NCBI GenBank assembly: GCA_020723305.1
Contig: DYJC01000003.1
Span: forward strand, 124,584 to 188,583
Direction: 5' to 3'
Length of the DNA stretch: 64,000 nt
From: Desulfosudis oleivorans
GTDB lineage: Bacteria > Desulfobacterota > Desulfobacteria > Desulfobacterales > SURF-7
Shown: positions 8,501-18,391 of the stretch, in pieces
How the letters are laid out: the number at the start of each line of letters is the position of its first letter
Position numbering within the stretch: position 1 is the stretch's first letter
Program-made: the position numbers and the translations under genes
Notes under the pieces: model-generated
What the model was told of the DNA's origin: nothing
The model's database searches: none
The model's input: the letters and a program-made list of their open reading frames with translations, nothing else

Positions 8501-9628
8501 AGACAACTCATTCGCATCTGCTGAGCCCTGGTGTGCAGGCGAACCCGCCACTGTCTCTAAACGATTCATGAGTTTGTCAATTGGTCTGGTTATTGACGTA
8601 CTAAATCGGATAATAAAAAAAATACCGGCAACCATGCTCACGAAAAGAGTTGCGATAATAATAGCATTAAATGTTTGCAGCGGTTCTAAAAATTCATTTA
8701 CATAACCGGATGAAGCAACGATCCAGTCATACTCCGGGATATACCTAAACACGGCAATCTTCTCCCGATACGTTTTATCAGCGGGATTTTTCCATGTATA
8801 ATACAATTTTCCGGTTTTCCGGGCACACATTTCACGAATAAATAAGTTTCCGTTTTCATCCCTGGTATTATAATAATTCCCTTTTAAAAACGGATGCAAA
8901 AGCACATTTCCTTTTGAATCGATTAAAAAAGGATACCCTGTCTTTGCGAACGTGAAAGATGATAGGGTCTCCCTGATATCATCAACATTGACCAAGTCCG
9001 TAAATTCTTTGCGATAAGAACTGGCAACGATCACCCAATTCCATGGCGCGAACGGAACAAACGACATGGCTTTGTCTTTGGGTTGGTTATCGGAAGGGTT
9101 CTTCCACTTATATTCCAGGAAACCCTGTTTCAATCGTGCGCCGGTTTGGGCAAAATCCACATGGGAAACATCCTGGCCTTCAATTTGAGGATGCACGGCC
9201 AGTATGATCGATTGGGGGGCATTCTTGATATCCCACACAAATATATAACCTGTCTTGCCGACGGTTTGACTTAATAATATTTTTTTAGCCTGTTGTTTTG
9301 CCTCCTGTTCCGTCAATATGCCGGCAGTGTATTGTTGATACAAATAGTTGACGATTTCCAAATTTTTTTCCGCAATCGCCTGCAAACGATTCTTGATGGA
9401 TAAGTTGACGGATAGTTTGATAATACTGCAAATCGTCTCGGTTGATTTGTCCAGATCACTTTCGATTTTTGTCATGATCTGATCTTTGAGAAATAGATAG
9501 ATAACACTCCCGCTCAAAAAAATTGGAACCAGATAAATCAGGGAGAAACCGATCAGCAGCTTTTTTTGTATTGGAAGATTAAGAAATCGTTTCAGGAATC
9601 CAAATATTTGTGTCTGGTTTACATTCAT
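5555..9628 (-). CDS. hybrid sensor histidine kinase with Cache sensor, three PAS domains and two receiver domains
   Basis: A 1357-residue membrane kinase. Order: TM helix (~22-48), periplasmic double Cache sensor (~50-325, with two KTGY(I/P)F motifs), second TM (~330-350), HAMP, three PAS domains (~410-530, 580-700, 705-830), HisKA with phospho-acceptor His845 in [11 protein letters not shown], HATPase_c with DTGIGI and GTGLGL boxes, receiver 1 (Asp1136 in IDQMMP, with the acidic pocket reduced to CDNP) and receiver 2 (Asp1282 in [15 protein letters not shown] pocket). It probably senses a small ligand outside the membrane and redox or metabolite signals through PAS. No HPt or output gene is adjacent, so the downstream partner is elsewhere. 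Confidence 0.95.
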   Translation of the reverse strand: MNVNQTQIFGFLKRFLNLPIQKKLLIGFSLIYLVPIFLSGSVIYLFLKDQIMTKIESDLDKSTETICSIIKLSVNLSIKNRLQAIAEKNLEIVNYLYQQYTAGILTEQEAKQQAKKILLSQTVGKTGYIFVWDIKNAPQSIILAVHPQIEGQDVSHVDFAQTGARLKQGFLEYKWKNPSDNQPKDKAMSFVPFAPWNWVIVASSYRKEFTDLVNVDDIRETLSSFTFAKTGYPFLIDSKGNVLLHPFLKGNYYNTRDENGNLFIREMCARKTGKLYYTWKNPADKTYREKIAVFRYIPEYDWIVASSGYVNEFLEPLQTFNAIIIATLFVSMVAGIFFIIRFSTSITRPIDKLMNRLETVAGSPAHQGSADANELSRISQYFDIFIENIESEKHIREEAEKALRDNEQNFMDIFHTSDDAILFLDGDLFVDCNQAAIEMLGSTSKEEALSLHPSQLSPEFQPDGKTSFEKANEMIAMAFEKGVNRFEWIHRRMNGQDFPVEVTLTAIPFKGKQLLYVVWKDITEIKKTEAALKKAHEEMEQRIADRTAKLEQITDQLRIDIAERERAEKALKGSEARFKQLLNSSPDSIVLYDNNGFVKYLNPAFTNLFGWTFEELENKHIDFIPESEKSETFKALEKIKKGEKIVAMKTRRVTKDDKIMDVSLSVSEVLDDDGKSTGNVVILRDETANRETEKNLEQSEKRNRAVLEANPDPMVLYDMDGKVFYFNPAFTRIFGWPLDELRGKKLDRFVPEKNWPETKMMIQKLLSGETFSSIESRRYTKTGDEIPVSISAALYKGIEGETLGSVINLRDISSIKTSEKELKRAIEVAELANKAKSEFLANMSHEIRTPMNGVIGMTELLLTTGLKAEQKEYAEIVRTSANSLLNVINDILDVSKIEAGKLEIEDISFNLRALLEEITDILSPRLQENNLELAVLIDENVYACLIGDPGRIRQVILNLTGNSIKFTKQGSIKIQVKVTQETDSHTMLFVSVQDTGIGISPQNQERLFQSFSQVDASTTRKYGGTGLGLSISKQLVEMMGGEIGVESEEGKGATFWFSMKLKKQKVKEKDIDLLTKSLQGKRILVVCDNPISHEVIFSILKSLGCHLHSAKSSDEAMRLLGLAVETNGPFDIALIDQMMPITDGMRLGKIVRDDQRFKGLLLVMITNCGMRGDARKAESAGFSAYISKPIKHSQLVACLLKLLGNQEETDHEGNKKALVTRHSLDEDRLHNVKILLAEDNPINSKLAILLLEKMGFHVTAVKNGIEAIERLEKSEYHIVLMDVQMPEMDGFEATRRIRSKDSKVINTSIPIIAMTAHAMKGDREKCFQNGMDDYITKPISSQQIFEAIKRQINRVER

Positions 9629-9708
9629 TGTTACACCTCAAAAAGGATTCTGTTAGAATAAAACCGTGCAGTAATAACCAATCACCCTTATGGTATTTCC
9701 AGAAAATA

Positions 9709-11055
9709 TTATATATCCAGTAGCAGCCGGCGCAGCATGTTTTGAAGCGGTAATAGCAAAGTTCCGTTTGTGTCAATGGTCTTTTGTTTGTCCGGTTTGA
9801 TTTTACAATTTCTGCCGATAGTGAGCAGCAGTTTGGCAAGAGTCATCAGGTGGGGTCCCACCAAGGGCTTACCGGTAGTCTGCAACGACACGGCAATATC
9901 ACGGTCCGGATCTGCCCAGCAGAGGATATGGATAAACCCCACATGGCCGTAAGCGGATTCGGAGTAAGGCCCCCACATGCCGATGGGAGAAGCTCCCAGC
10001 ATCAATCCCGGGCTGTAGCGCATGGGAACCACCATGGTCCCGTCAAGCTTCATGGCATCCGCGGCCGTGATTGCCCGTTTGATGGTCAGGGGATCGAAAA
10101 TCCGCACACCGTTGAGTTCCCCGCCGTTTAGCATCATTTGAAAAAATTGGGACATCTCGTCAGCTGTCGCCACTAAATTTGCAGCCGGTATGATGACCCG
10201 CATGAACCGCGGGTCGTTGGATATCCGCACCACTTCACCCCAGGGAATGCTCAATGCGCGTTTGGCAATATAGGAGATGGGAAAGAGAAGGGGCCATCCA
10301 GTGTCATAGTTGACAGCGATCTGCGGAATTTGTTTTTCAGGCACGCCGTAATTGAAATATTTTAACTTCAAAGGCTCTTGAACGGTTTTTCGCAGTAATG
10401 TCCGGATATCTTCTCCGGTAACCCTGCGGACGATTTCACCCATGATGGCACCACCTGTGACAGCATGATAGGCCATCTGCTTGCCTCCCTCGGCAGAGGG
10501 TTTCAGGCTGCACAGCAAGGCAATGAATGCGTCATGGTAAAACAGCAATTCCGGGTCCACGTCGGGCGGAGGAGTAGGGATGCCGCCATGATGGGAGATC
10601 AGATGGTAGATGGTGATGTTGTGTTTGCCGTTGGCTGCAAATTCCGGGATGTAATGGGCCACCGGGTCGGAGAGGTGAATCAAACCTTGTTCCACCAGAA
10701 GGTGGATCATCATGGCGGTGATGGCTTTGGATGCTGAGAATTGGCAGAGAGGTGTCTCCGGCGTCATCCGGATTTTTTTTGTGTCTTTCGTATCACCGTA
10801 GCCATTGCCGTGGCTGTGGCCGATGGCCCTGTTAAGGATTAACTTTCCCTGCCGCCTCAAGCAGAAAGATATCCCCGGATATACACCGGTGCGATACAAA
10901 TCCTCAACACCGGTCCAGATGGCGGCCAACTCGTTTGGAGTCATGTCGGCATCGGTCGGATGGGATTCTTCCTTGGGGTTGTATGTGATCAGGCTGGAAA
11001 TGTCCTTTGGAACATGAATGGATCGGTTGATTTTGGATTTTAGATAGTTATACAT
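9709..11055 (-). CDS. serine hydrolase of the beta-lactamase class C/EstB family
   Basis: A 448-residue protein with the class C beta-lactamase fold. The nucleophile motif SxxK is SASK at Ser107-Lys110, after PLCQF; a Tyr motif (Y196-HAVTGG) sits where the YxN/YAN motif falls in this family. ASNLV-like AANLVATADEMSQF and YGHVGF (third-motif region) follow. No signal peptide is visible, favouring a cytosolic esterase/peptidase of the EstB type over an antibiotic-resistance enzyme. It is transcribed leftward, divergent from the ABC1 kinase gene with 193 bases between. Confidence 0.88.
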   Translation of the reverse strand: MYNYLKSKINRSIHVPKDISSLITYNPKEESHPTDADMTPNELAAIWTGVEDLYRTGVYPGISFCLRRQGKLILNRAIGHSHGNGYGDTKDTKKIRMTPETPLCQFSASKAITAMMIHLLVEQGLIHLSDPVAHYIPEFAANGKHNITIYHLISHHGGIPTPPPDVDPELLFYHDAFIALLCSLKPSAEGGKQMAYHAVTGGAIMGEIVRRVTGEDIRTLLRKTVQEPLKLKYFNYGVPEKQIPQIAVNYDTGWPLLFPISYIAKRALSIPWGEVVRISNDPRFMRVIIPAANLVATADEMSQFFQMMLNGGELNGVRIFDPLTIKRAITAADAMKLDGTMVVPMRYSPGLMLGASPIGMWGPYSESAYGHVGFIHILCWADPDRDIAVSLQTTGKPLVGPHLMTLAKLLLTIGRNCKIKPDKQKTIDTNGTLLLPLQNMLRRLLLDI

Positions 11056-11248
11056 ATTACCATTTTATATGTTAGGTTTAGTCCCGTCAAGAGTTATGGT
11101 TGGTCATCCGGTCACAGCCTGCTTTTCAGCGGATTGAAAGTGTTGCTTGATGGTAACATCGGCCTTGACGAATATGACGCAATGCGTTATGTTGTTTAAT
11201 AGGCCGATAACTAGTCAATAGGAATGTTCCGGATTCCGGGAGGATCGA

Positions 11249-12910
11249 ATGGAAAACGTCGCACATCATAAGGACTTCATGAAGATGATCTTCGCGGCGA
11301 CAGCTCCCAGCAATGGACGTCGGCCGACGCGGGCAATGATGCGGCGCAGGGTGACCATCCTGTTGAAAGAAATGAAAAATGCCGGCAGCATCGAGCAGGC
11401 CGTACGCCCGATGGTATTCATGAGCGGTATTTCCGGGTTGCTTCCGGAATGTTACAGTAAATTCAAGGATCTGGTCACAGAAGCATTGATTTTTTTCCTG
11501 AAGGAACTGCCGTCCGCGCGCCTTGCGGAAAAAATCGTCGACCAGATGAGTCTTGCCCCGCATATTGACCAGGGAATCCGCCTGGGTTTGCTGGTGAAAG
11601 ACACGCCCTGCATACAGAAATTGGGCCAGGTAATCAGCCGTACCCCCGGGTTGGACCCGATTTTCAAACAAGCTCTCGTTGATCTGGAAGACAATGTCAA
11701 AACCGTCACGTATCGGCAAATCCACCCGGCGATTGTTGAACAGTTGCGTCAAATACCTCCAGGGAACCGCATTGTTCCAAAGCCGCGGATTCAAGCCGAA
11801 GCCAGCGTATGCGCTGTTGTGCCGGCGAAAGTGATCCTGAAAGATAACCGGTCTCCTGTTCAGGCAGTGCTAAAAATCGTCAAACCCAAGGTTCGAAAAA
11901 ATCTCAAGGGCGATCTGGCATTGCTGGAAAAACTGGCGGTTTTCTTGGATGATCATCGAGCAGAATGGGGGATGCGGGAGTTTAACTTTTCAGAAACGCT
12001 CAACCAGGTGCGTAGCCTGATTGAAAATGAAGTCGATCTGGTCTCTGAACAGGCGCATCTTAAAGAGGCTCGACGATACTATCGCGGCAATCGGCGTGTT
12101 GTTATCCCCAAGCCGCTGCCCGTGTCCACACCCGGGATGACCGTCATGTCCCGTAAGGAAGGAAAGAAAATTACGGATGTCGCCGGGTTGACCACACAAC
12201 AAAAAAGACTGCTGGCCGAAGCCCTGACAACGACCTGTATCCTGAAACCGATCCAGGATCTAAGCGAAATCAGTATCTTTCATGGTGATCCGCACGCCGG
12301 AAATATTGCTTACCACTTTGCCGGCGATCTTCCGAGAATTATTTTCTATGACTGGGCCATGATGGGGCGCCTGACCCGGCGGGAACGATTTTTAATGATA
12401 CTCCTTACTTTCGGCCTGTTGTCTGGGGGACGCCAGACGGTTTTCTATGCCGCCGATCTGATCACCAACGGCCAGATCTCCCAAAATGCGGATCTTGAAT
12501 CAAAGGTACTGCGCTTCATCGACAAAACAGTTGCCGGGAAGGCGGTCAGCCCTCATAATATTTTTAACGCCATCGAATTTTTTTTCGAAGAACTCACCTA
12601 TCTTGGAATCATATTTCCAAAAGATCTTATGATGTATGAAAAAGCAGCGGTGACCCTGAAAGGTGTGCTGACCGATATCGACCCATCCTTTGACCGGAAT
12701 GATTATCTTACCCGGGCTTACATGGTCGCATTTCTGAAAGATTTTATGTATCTGCGAATCCATCAGGTTATCCTGGAGGAGGCCTGGATATTGTATCGGC
12801 GTCGCGTAGAGAGTATCATTGGCCTGCATAAAGAAATCCGGCTGCTGCTGTACAGGGCCGGGTCCCGATGGATCAAGCGTCGGAGAGGAATTCGAGGGAC
12901 ACCGGCCTGA
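11249..12910 (+). CDS. ABC1/UbiB (ADCK-like) atypical kinase
   Basis: A 553-residue member of the ABC1/ADCK/UbiB atypical kinase family. The catalytic loop is HGDPHAGN at His345-Asn352, followed by IIFYDWAMMGRLT, the DFG-equivalent metal-binding stretch; upstream FSETLNQVRSLIENEVDL is the conserved ExD region. The N-terminal ~170 residues are helical and differ from canonical UbiB. Family members support ubiquinone or isoprenoid lipid metabolism; which quinone applies here is not evident, since anaerobes of this type usually use menaquinone. ATG 11249 has GGAGG nine bases upstream. It is not part of an obvious quinone biosynthesis cluster. Confidence 0.88.
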   Translation: MENVAHHKDFMKMIFAATAPSNGRRPTRAMMRRRVTILLKEMKNAGSIEQAVRPMVFMSGISGLLPECYSKFKDLVTEALIFFLKELPSARLAEKIVDQMSLAPHIDQGIRLGLLVKDTPCIQKLGQVISRTPGLDPIFKQALVDLEDNVKTVTYRQIHPAIVEQLRQIPPGNRIVPKPRIQAEASVCAVVPAKVILKDNRSPVQAVLKIVKPKVRKNLKGDLALLEKLAVFLDDHRAEWGMREFNFSETLNQVRSLIENEVDLVSEQAHLKEARRYYRGNRRVVIPKPLPVSTPGMTVMSRKEGKKITDVAGLTTQQKRLLAEALTTTCILKPIQDLSEISIFHGDPHAGNIAYHFAGDLPRIIFYDWAMMGRLTRRERFLMILLTFGLLSGGRQTVFYAADLITNGQISQNADLESKVLRFIDKTVAGKAVSPHNIFNAIEFFFEELTYLGIIFPKDLMMYEKAAVTLKGVLTDIDPSFDRNDYLTRAYMVAFLKDFMYLRIHQVILEEAWILYRRRVESIIGLHKEIRLLLYRAGSRWIKRRRGIRGTPA

Positions 12911-13023
12911 ATTACGGTCAAGGCTTTTTTTGTTTCCGTGAGCAGAGACAGAGTGGTAATGGTATATTCGCACAATCATAACTATTTTTTTAAGCATAAA
13001 ACCTCTGCGTCAAGGAGAGATAA

Positions 13024-13713
13024 ATGATGTATCAGCCAATCACATCGGAAATTTTTAAGGTCGGTGGGGCGGAAAGTACAAGCCCTGAAGATGCCGCCAT
13101 TTATCTGATTCACTTTAACGGCCGTTCTGCGCTGGTTGACGCTGGATGCGGGAACAGCCTCGTTCAGCTCTATAAAAACATCTCTGCGTGCGGGGTTGAA
13201 CTTGCATCCATTGAATATCTTCTGATCACACACTGCCATTATGACCATACCGGCGGGGCAGCGGCGATTCGAAAAGATATCGGGTGCAGAACCATCGCCC
13301 ATGAACTGGAAGCGTACTATCTGGAAAAAGGAGATAATACCGTTACAGCCGCAGACTGGTATGGATCACGTATAGACGCATTTCCCATTGATGTGAAATT
13401 ATCAGAACCGGAGGTTGAAATAGCGCTCGGCGGCAAAATCATCACTGCGATTCATACCCCGGGCCATTCACCGGGATCATTGGTTTACCTGACCGAATCA
13501 GATGGACAAAAAGTTTTGTTTGGACAGGATGTTCACGGACCGCTTGCACCGGAACTCAAATCAAACCGTAAAGACTATATGGAATCTTTAAAAAAATTAA
13601 TTTCGTTGAACGCCGATATCCTCTGCGAGGGGCATTTTGGAGTTTACAAAGGAAAAGAAAATATTACTAAATTTATCCAGTCTTTTTTTCATTCTGAAAA
13701 AAAGACTACTTGA
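13024..13713 (+). CDS. metallo-beta-lactamase fold hydrolase
   Basis: A 229-residue MBL-fold protein. The zinc motif HxHxDH is complete (His70, His72, Asp74, His75 in ITHCHYDHTGG), followed by TPGHSPGS carrying the third zinc His and by FGQDVHGP and CEGHFG for the remaining ligands. The architecture resembles glyoxalase II/persulfide dioxygenase-like and teichoic-acid-independent MBL hydrolases; the substrate is undefined. AAGGAGAG lies just before ATGATG 13024. Its stop overlaps the end of the convergent sulfotransferase gene by eight bases. Confidence 0.9.
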   Translation: MMYQPITSEIFKVGGAESTSPEDAAIYLIHFNGRSALVDAGCGNSLVQLYKNISACGVELASIEYLLITHCHYDHTGGAAAIRKDIGCRTIAHELEAYYLEKGDNTVTAADWYGSRIDAFPIDVKLSEPEVEIALGGKIITAIHTPGHSPGSLVYLTESDGQKVLFGQDVHGPLAPELKSNRKDYMESLKKLISLNADILCEGHFGVYKGKENITKFIQSFFHSEKKTT

Positions 13714-14848
13714 GAAACCCAAACCTGCTAAAAATCGGTTCGAAATCGGCAATAATTTTTTCCGGTGAAAGGCCGTACTGAGCAAGAGAATAACCATGCC
13801 TGCTTTTATATTTTTTCGCTTTTTCAGTTTCGGCAACTAAAAAATTATTCAACGTTATTGAGATATTGAAACCAAACCTGAGATAGAGCTTTTTGATAAA
13901 GTCACCCGGATGTTTCACCAGGTCGTCGTAGATTTCAATGGCCTGTGAATATTCGGGCCTCTTATCGAGCTCTGATAGCGGATAGGTGTACCAGTGGGAC
14001 ATGAGTGAAAGAATCCTTTCTGTCAGCACAAACGGGTCAGCCGTGTTGAATTGATTGAATCCATAAGACACCCAACTGATGGCCGAAGGAATGGCCTCAA
14101 ATGGATGCCGCACCATGCATACGATTTTTGCGTCCGGGAATGTCTCATAAACCGCGTTGATCTTGCAGCTGGAAGCCGGGTTTTTAGAAAGAAAATGCTT
14201 GTGTGGGCCGAACACATAAAGGTGTCGCTGCACACATTTTTTGTAAAACCCCATGATTTTTCGCCTGCGTTTTAGATCCACGTGCGTATCAAACCGGCTG
14301 AATTGATCCATTTCATTAAAGGGAAACATGAAGGTAAGAAACAAAGAAGAAAAAATGTGAATCAGAATGATCTCGTCTTCTTCTGCTTCAAAATGGCTGA
14401 TCTTGTGCATCTTCCTGGAGCCTTCAAACATTTTCTCTTCAATTTTGACGGCAGCCCTGTAGAGCGGCTTTCCAATCATTCGATCAATTTTTCCAAGAAT
14501 CCGGAAAAATTTCTTCTGAAGAATTGAAGGCGCAAAGAGAATTTCCCAGAGTTTAAGCGATGTGAATTGCTCGTAATCATTATCCAGCAAGCGGTGCAGA
14601 TAGGTTGTGCCGCTTCGCGGAAAACCCACAACAAAAACAGGATTTAAAACAGCGACCTGGTGATATCCAGGGAAAAAAATCTCATCCAGAAACAGGCACG
14701 TCCAGTTGACTATCTCTAAAAAGGAATACCACACGGGAAAGGTAAGGATAAAAAAAATTCTTTTAAATGTAAATCGACCGCCGGTTTTGTGATAGACGAA
14801 AATGGATTTGAAATACATCTGAAACAGCAGCCTGAAATTAAACACCAT
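13706..14848 (-). CDS. sulfotransferase family protein
   Basis: A 380-residue protein with the PAPS-binding signatures of sulfotransferases: the 5'-phosphosulfate loop FVVGFPRSGTTYLHRLL (residues 72-88) and the 3'-phosphate motif MVRHPFEAIPSAISW. The family transfers sulfate from PAPS to lipids, glycans or small molecules. A short hydrophobic stretch near residues 30-60 may be a membrane-association helix. The acceptor is unknown. It is convergent with, and overlaps by eight bases, the MBL hydrolase gene. Confidence 0.88.
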   Translation of the reverse strand: MVFNFRLLFQMYFKSIFVYHKTGGRFTFKRIFFILTFPVWYSFLEIVNWTCLFLDEIFFPGYHQVAVLNPVFVVGFPRSGTTYLHRLLDNDYEQFTSLKLWEILFAPSILQKKFFRILGKIDRMIGKPLYRAAVKIEEKMFEGSRKMHKISHFEAEEDEIILIHIFSSLFLTFMFPFNEMDQFSRFDTHVDLKRRRKIMGFYKKCVQRHLYVFGPHKHFLSKNPASSCKINAVYETFPDAKIVCMVRHPFEAIPSAISWVSYGFNQFNTADPFVLTERILSLMSHWYTYPLSELDKRPEYSQAIEIYDDLVKHPGDFIKKLYLRFGFNISITLNNFLVAETEKAKKYKSRHGYSLAQYGLSPEKIIADFEPIFSRFGFLK

Positions 14849-14954
14849 ACAAACCTTATCAACCGTCGTGGCTATTTTTGATTTGGAAACTATATTTAAA
14901 AACCGCTTGCCATTATTGATTTTGCTGTGAACGGCCTTTTCCCGTCTATTTTAA

Positions 14955-15470
14955 TTATTGTGCGGAAAAGACCGCCAGAATGCCTTTCTTATCTTCCTTG
15001 TTAAAGGAAAAGTTCATGCCCAGCTTGCCCTTCTGCGCAATGATCATCCCGCCTTTGCCCATGTCCATGAGCTGGGGCTGCCAGCCTTTTTCATTCAGTG
15101 CGGCAGTGTAGTTCTTCAGGGCATCCCCCTCTATATCGACAAAAAAGATATTGAATGTTTGATTGCCGCCTTCCTGCGTTTTGGTTACATGCTCGATTTT
15201 TCCTGTAGTGAACTTGGGCACGTCGTCGAACATTTCAGGAGGCCAGACACTGGTTTCGGATAGCTGGGCTTTGGAGTCCTGCCCTTCGATCTTGATGCTC
15301 TTTCCCTGGATGTTCACGTCTACATCCTTGCCTGTAGTCACCTTGAGCATATTCTCCATCGTCTCCTCAGCTGTCTTCTCCTCGGATTTCTTGTCGCACC
15401 CGCCGAAAAGCAGGGTGCTCACGATCATCCCACACAACGCTATCCTGATGAAAACCTTTGCAGATATCAT
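14955..15470 (-). CDS. putative lipoprotein of unknown function
   Basis: A 171-residue protein starting at ATG 15470, chosen because AAAGGAGG lies six bases upstream and the following residues make a lipoprotein signal (VFIRIALCGMIVSTLLFGGC, lipobox LFGGC). The mature part begins with a Lys/Glu-rich stretch (DKKSEEKTAEETMENML) and then a mixed domain with a probable beta-rich C-terminus (GKGGMIIAQKGKLGMNFSF). No known domain was recognised. Probably anchored to a membrane and facing the periplasm. Confidence 0.8.
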   Translation of the reverse strand: MISAKVFIRIALCGMIVSTLLFGGCDKKSEEKTAEETMENMLKVTTGKDVDVNIQGKSIKIEGQDSKAQLSETSVWPPEMFDDVPKFTTGKIEHVTKTQEGGNQTFNIFFVDIEGDALKNYTAALNEKGWQPQLMDMGKGGMIIAQKGKLGMNFSFNKEDKKGILAVFSAQ

Positions 15471-15630
15471 GCTTCCTCCTTTGCTTTGCAATATTCACAG
15501 TACTGAAGAAAATTTTGTTTGCAAGTGATCTGAGATCAAACCACGAATCAAAACATACCCATTTAGAACAAGTTGGTCAATTAATATTTTAACAAAATAC
15601 CAATGTATTGTTAACGATTTCAAACAATTC

Positions 15631-15658
15631 TTGACACATTGGGGTGTATTCTTATAAA
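15631..15658 (+). promoter_or_regulatory. candidate sigma70-type promoter upstream of radC/R-M locus
   Basis: TTGACA (15631-15636) and TATAAA (15653-15658) are separated by 16 bases, in the 250-bp gap between the divergent lipoprotein gene and radC, about 85 bases before the radC start. The -35 box is perfect and the -10 has one mismatch. Transcription start not known. Confidence 0.5.
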
Positions 15659-15742
15659 CCGGATCATATGGTACCCGTTCGGAAATGTTTTTGTTGGCTC
15701 ACCAGCCGGTTTTACGCGCAAATTTGGATTTGATCTTTCAGA

Positions 15743-16444
15743 ATGAAGTTCGAGCTGAATACAACTATGCCCAAAATCAAAGATTTACCAAAACATAAAA
15801 GACCGAGAGAAAAGCTGTCTGAAAAGGGAGCGGAGAATGTAAGCGATGCCGACCTTTTGGCAATCCTTATTCGTACCGGGCGGGCCGGTAAGAGCGCTTT
15901 GGATATCGCAAAGGAAACTTTGAAAAAATACCCTCTGCCAAAACTTTTAACCGTTACAAAAAATGAACTGACAGGCATCAAGGGATTGGAAGATACCAAA
16001 GCCATTACGATCAAGGCAGCTTTGGAGCTTGGCAGCCGTGCGGTTGGTTCATTTAATGATTCTCTTGCGATCCTCGATTCTGTAAGAGACACGGTTGCCC
16101 AGCTTGCTGATTTGCGAGGCAAACAAAAAGAATATTTTATGGTGCTGTATCTCAACGCCCGTAAGCAACTCATTCATAAAGAAACGATTTCGATCGGTAC
16201 ATTGACAGAAACCCTGGTGCATCCGCGTGAAGTTTTTGAACCAGCCATACGCCGTTTATCCTCTTCAATCATATTAGCGCACAATCATCCATCAAAAAAC
16301 AGGGAAGTATCGGATGAGGATATCAGGCTCACTGAAAAATTGATCCAATCCGGCACGATTCTCGATATTGAAGTGCTTGATCATATCATCATCACCGATA
16401 ATGGTTATATCAGTTTCAAGGAGAAAGGATTACTTTTTAAGTAA
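15743..16444 (+). CDS. radC: RadC family JAB-domain protein
   Basis: A 233-residue RadC-type protein: N-terminal helix-hairpin-helix-like region (SDADLLAILIRTGRAG..., LTGIKGLEDTKAITIKAALELG) and C-terminal JAB/MPN domain with the metal motif His180-Asn-His182-Pro-Ser and Asp193. The usual HNHPSG is HNHPSK here. Despite the name, a role in DNA repair is not proven; RadC homologues often travel with mobile and defence islands. An alternative start at ATG 15767 fits the usual N-terminus equally well. hsdM begins ten bases downstream, so it probably shares the R-M transcript. Confidence 0.9.
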   Translation: MKFELNTTMPKIKDLPKHKRPREKLSEKGAENVSDADLLAILIRTGRAGKSALDIAKETLKKYPLPKLLTVTKNELTGIKGLEDTKAITIKAALELGSRAVGSFNDSLAILDSVRDTVAQLADLRGKQKEYFMVLYLNARKQLIHKETISIGTLTETLVHPREVFEPAIRRLSSSIILAHNHPSKNREVSDEDIRLTEKLIQSGTILDIEVLDHIIITDNGYISFKEKGLLFK

Positions 16445-16453
16445 AAATCAACG

Positions 16454-18391
16454 ATGTCACAACTTGAAAATATTGAAGCAATCGAAAGAAGACTCTGGAG
16501 CGCGGCAGATACGCTTCGGGCAAATTCCAATCATGCCGGCAATGAATATTTTATGCCGGTAATGGGTCTGGTGTTCTTGCGTCATGCTTTTAGCCGGTAT
16601 TTAGCGGTAAAAGATGAAATCATTGCCGGTCTGCCGACACGCGGAGGCAAAACTCCGGAATTGACAAAAAAGGATTTCAGCAAAAAATCCTCGATTTTCT
16701 TACAACCCAAAGCGCAATTTGATTATCTGGTAGCTCTCAAAGACAGCGACGACCGTGCCAAGGCAGTGATTGATGCCATGGAATCGATCGAAGGAGATTA
16801 TGAAACCCTCCGCGGTGTCCTGCCCAAAAAAGAATATCGCGAGCTTGATAATGAAATATTGGGCCAACTGCTTCGGGCGTTGAACCCTGAAGAACTCAAA
16901 AAGGTTTCCGGTGATGTATTTGGACGGATTTATGAGTATTTTCTCACCCAATTCGCCGGTCAAAAAGCGCATGATGGCGGGGAGTTTTTTACACCCATTT
17001 CGCTGGTGTCGCTCATCGCAAATGTACTTGAACCTAAAAAGGGCACGGTGCTTGATCCTGCCAGCGGCAGCGGCGGGATGTTTGTTCAGAGCGCCCGTTT
17101 TGTCGAGAATCTGCACGAAAACCCAAACGACAAGTTGAGTTTTTATGGGCTGGAGAAAAATGCTACCACGATCAACCTGGCAAAGATGAATCTGGCCGTG
17201 CATGGCCTGGTAGGGGATATCAAAAAAGCGATTACCTACTACGAAGACCCGCATAATCTGTACAAAAAAGCGGACTTTGTGATGGCAAATCCGCCGTTTA
17301 ATGTGGATGAGATTGACGCGGACAAAATCAAAAACGATCCACGCTTGCCGTTTGGCCTGCCCGGAGTGAATAAGAAAGGTAAAGTCAGTAACGGCAATTA
17401 TGTCTGGATCAGTTATTTTTATAGTTACTTAACCGAGCAAGGCAGAGCCGGTTTTGTGATGTCTTCCCAAGCCTCAAGCGCGGGGAACACTGAAGCCAAG
17501 GTGCGTGAAAAGCTGATCGAGACCGGTCATGTGGATATCATGATTTCCATTCGTTCCAACTTTTTCTATACCCGAACCGTTCCTTGCGAACTATGGTTTT
17601 TCAATAAATCAAAACCCGCGGAACACAAAGACAAAGTCCTGATGATTGATGCACGCAATATCTTCCGCAAGGTAACGCGCAAGATTTATGATTTCAGTCC
17701 GGAACAATTGCAGAACATCCTTTCGATTATCTGGCTTTATCGGGGTGAGACCAAGCGTTTTCATGACCTGGTAAAGAATTATATTTCCGCAGCGCTCAAT
17801 GAAGCCGCGCAGAGCATTGTTCCTGCGCAGGACTATGCAACTGTTTTTGCCAAACTGAATAAAGAGCTCCAGCCGTTTCTGGCTACACTCCCGAAAGATG
17901 GAAAACAAGCGGAAACAGTGAAGGAACTATCCGACTGCCTGCAAACATACACCAGCAGCAAGGCATTTGCCAAACTGGTGCAAGAAAAAAGTGCCTGGTG
18001 GAAAAAACAAAACAAAGACACTATTATTACTCCGGCAACTATAAATACCCCTAATGTCATTCCTGCGAAGGCGGGAATCCAGAAAAGGACTGGATGCCGG
18101 ATCGAGTCCGGCATGACAACCTTTGATATGTTTGCTTGCCGGAGCAATATACTTACCGAAGCGCTCAAAGAATTAGAACCGCTTGCCGAGGAAAACAATA
18201 AGCTGATCAAAGAAGCCGAATTGGTGTATCGACTCGCCAATCGTTTGATTGATTTGTGTCTGAATACTCACAGTGCCAAAGAGAGCGACAAATGGAATAC
18301 AAAAGAAATTGCCGGTCTCAAAAAGCGAGTTGAAACGGCACGGAATATTACAGTTGATCAATTAAAACTTGTCCGCTATTTTTATCACTAA
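16454..18391 (+). CDS. hsdM: type I restriction-modification methyltransferase subunit, truncated by an in-frame stop
   Basis: The N6-adenine methylase subunit of a type I R-M system. HsdM N-terminal helical domain, then SAM motif I LDPASGSGGMF (Asp201 onward) and catalytic motif IV NPPF at Asn279-Phe282, with GEFFTP before motif I. Two defects are visible. Residues ~535-556 (VIPAKAGIQ...) are encoded by a palindromic repeat inserted in frame. TAA 18389-18391 occurs where homologues have Gln, and the same frame resumes as the conserved HsdM C-terminus. Catalytic motifs are intact but the C-terminal helix used to bind HsdS is cut off, so complex assembly is doubtful unless the stop is read through. 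Confidence 0.9.
   Translation: MSQLENIEAIERRLWSAADTLRANSNHAGNEYFMPVMGLVFLRHAFSRYLAVKDEIIAGLPTRGGKTPELTKKDFSKKSSIFLQPKAQFDYLVALKDSDDRAKAVIDAMESIEGDYETLRGVLPKKEYRELDNEILGQLLRALNPEELKKVSGDVFGRIYEYFLTQFAGQKAHDGGEFFTPISLVSLIANVLEPKKGTVLDPASGSGGMFVQSARFVENLHENPNDKLSFYGLEKNATTINLAKMNLAVHGLVGDIKKAITYYEDPHNLYKKADFVMANPPFNVDEIDADKIKNDPRLPFGLPGVNKKGKVSNGNYVWISYFYSYLTEQGRAGFVMSSQASSAGNTEAKVREKLIETGHVDIMISIRSNFFYTRTVPCELWFFNKSKPAEHKDKVLMIDARNIFRKVTRKIYDFSPEQLQNILSIIWLYRGETKRFHDLVKNYISAALNEAAQSIVPAQDYATVFAKLNKELQPFLATLPKDGKQAETVKELSDCLQTYTSSKAFAKLVQEKSAWWKKQNKDTIITPATINTPNVIPAKAGIQKRTGCRIESGMTTFDMFACRSNILTEALKELEPLAEENNKLIKEAELVYRLANRLIDLCLNTHSAKESDKWNTKEIAGLKKRVETARNITVDQLKLVRYFYH
18056..18121 (+). repeat. 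palindromic dispersed repeat inserted in frame in hsdM
   Basis: The DNA reading GTCATTCCTGCGAAGGCGGG and ending CCGGATCGAGTCCGGCATGAC is the widespread proteobacterial intergenic palindrome (encoded peptide VIPAKAGIQ). Nested inverted parts are visible (GTCATTCC...CATGAC; CCGGATCGAGTCCGG). It adds about 22 codons without breaking the frame, in a region of HsdM that is otherwise low in conservation. Confidence 0.75.
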
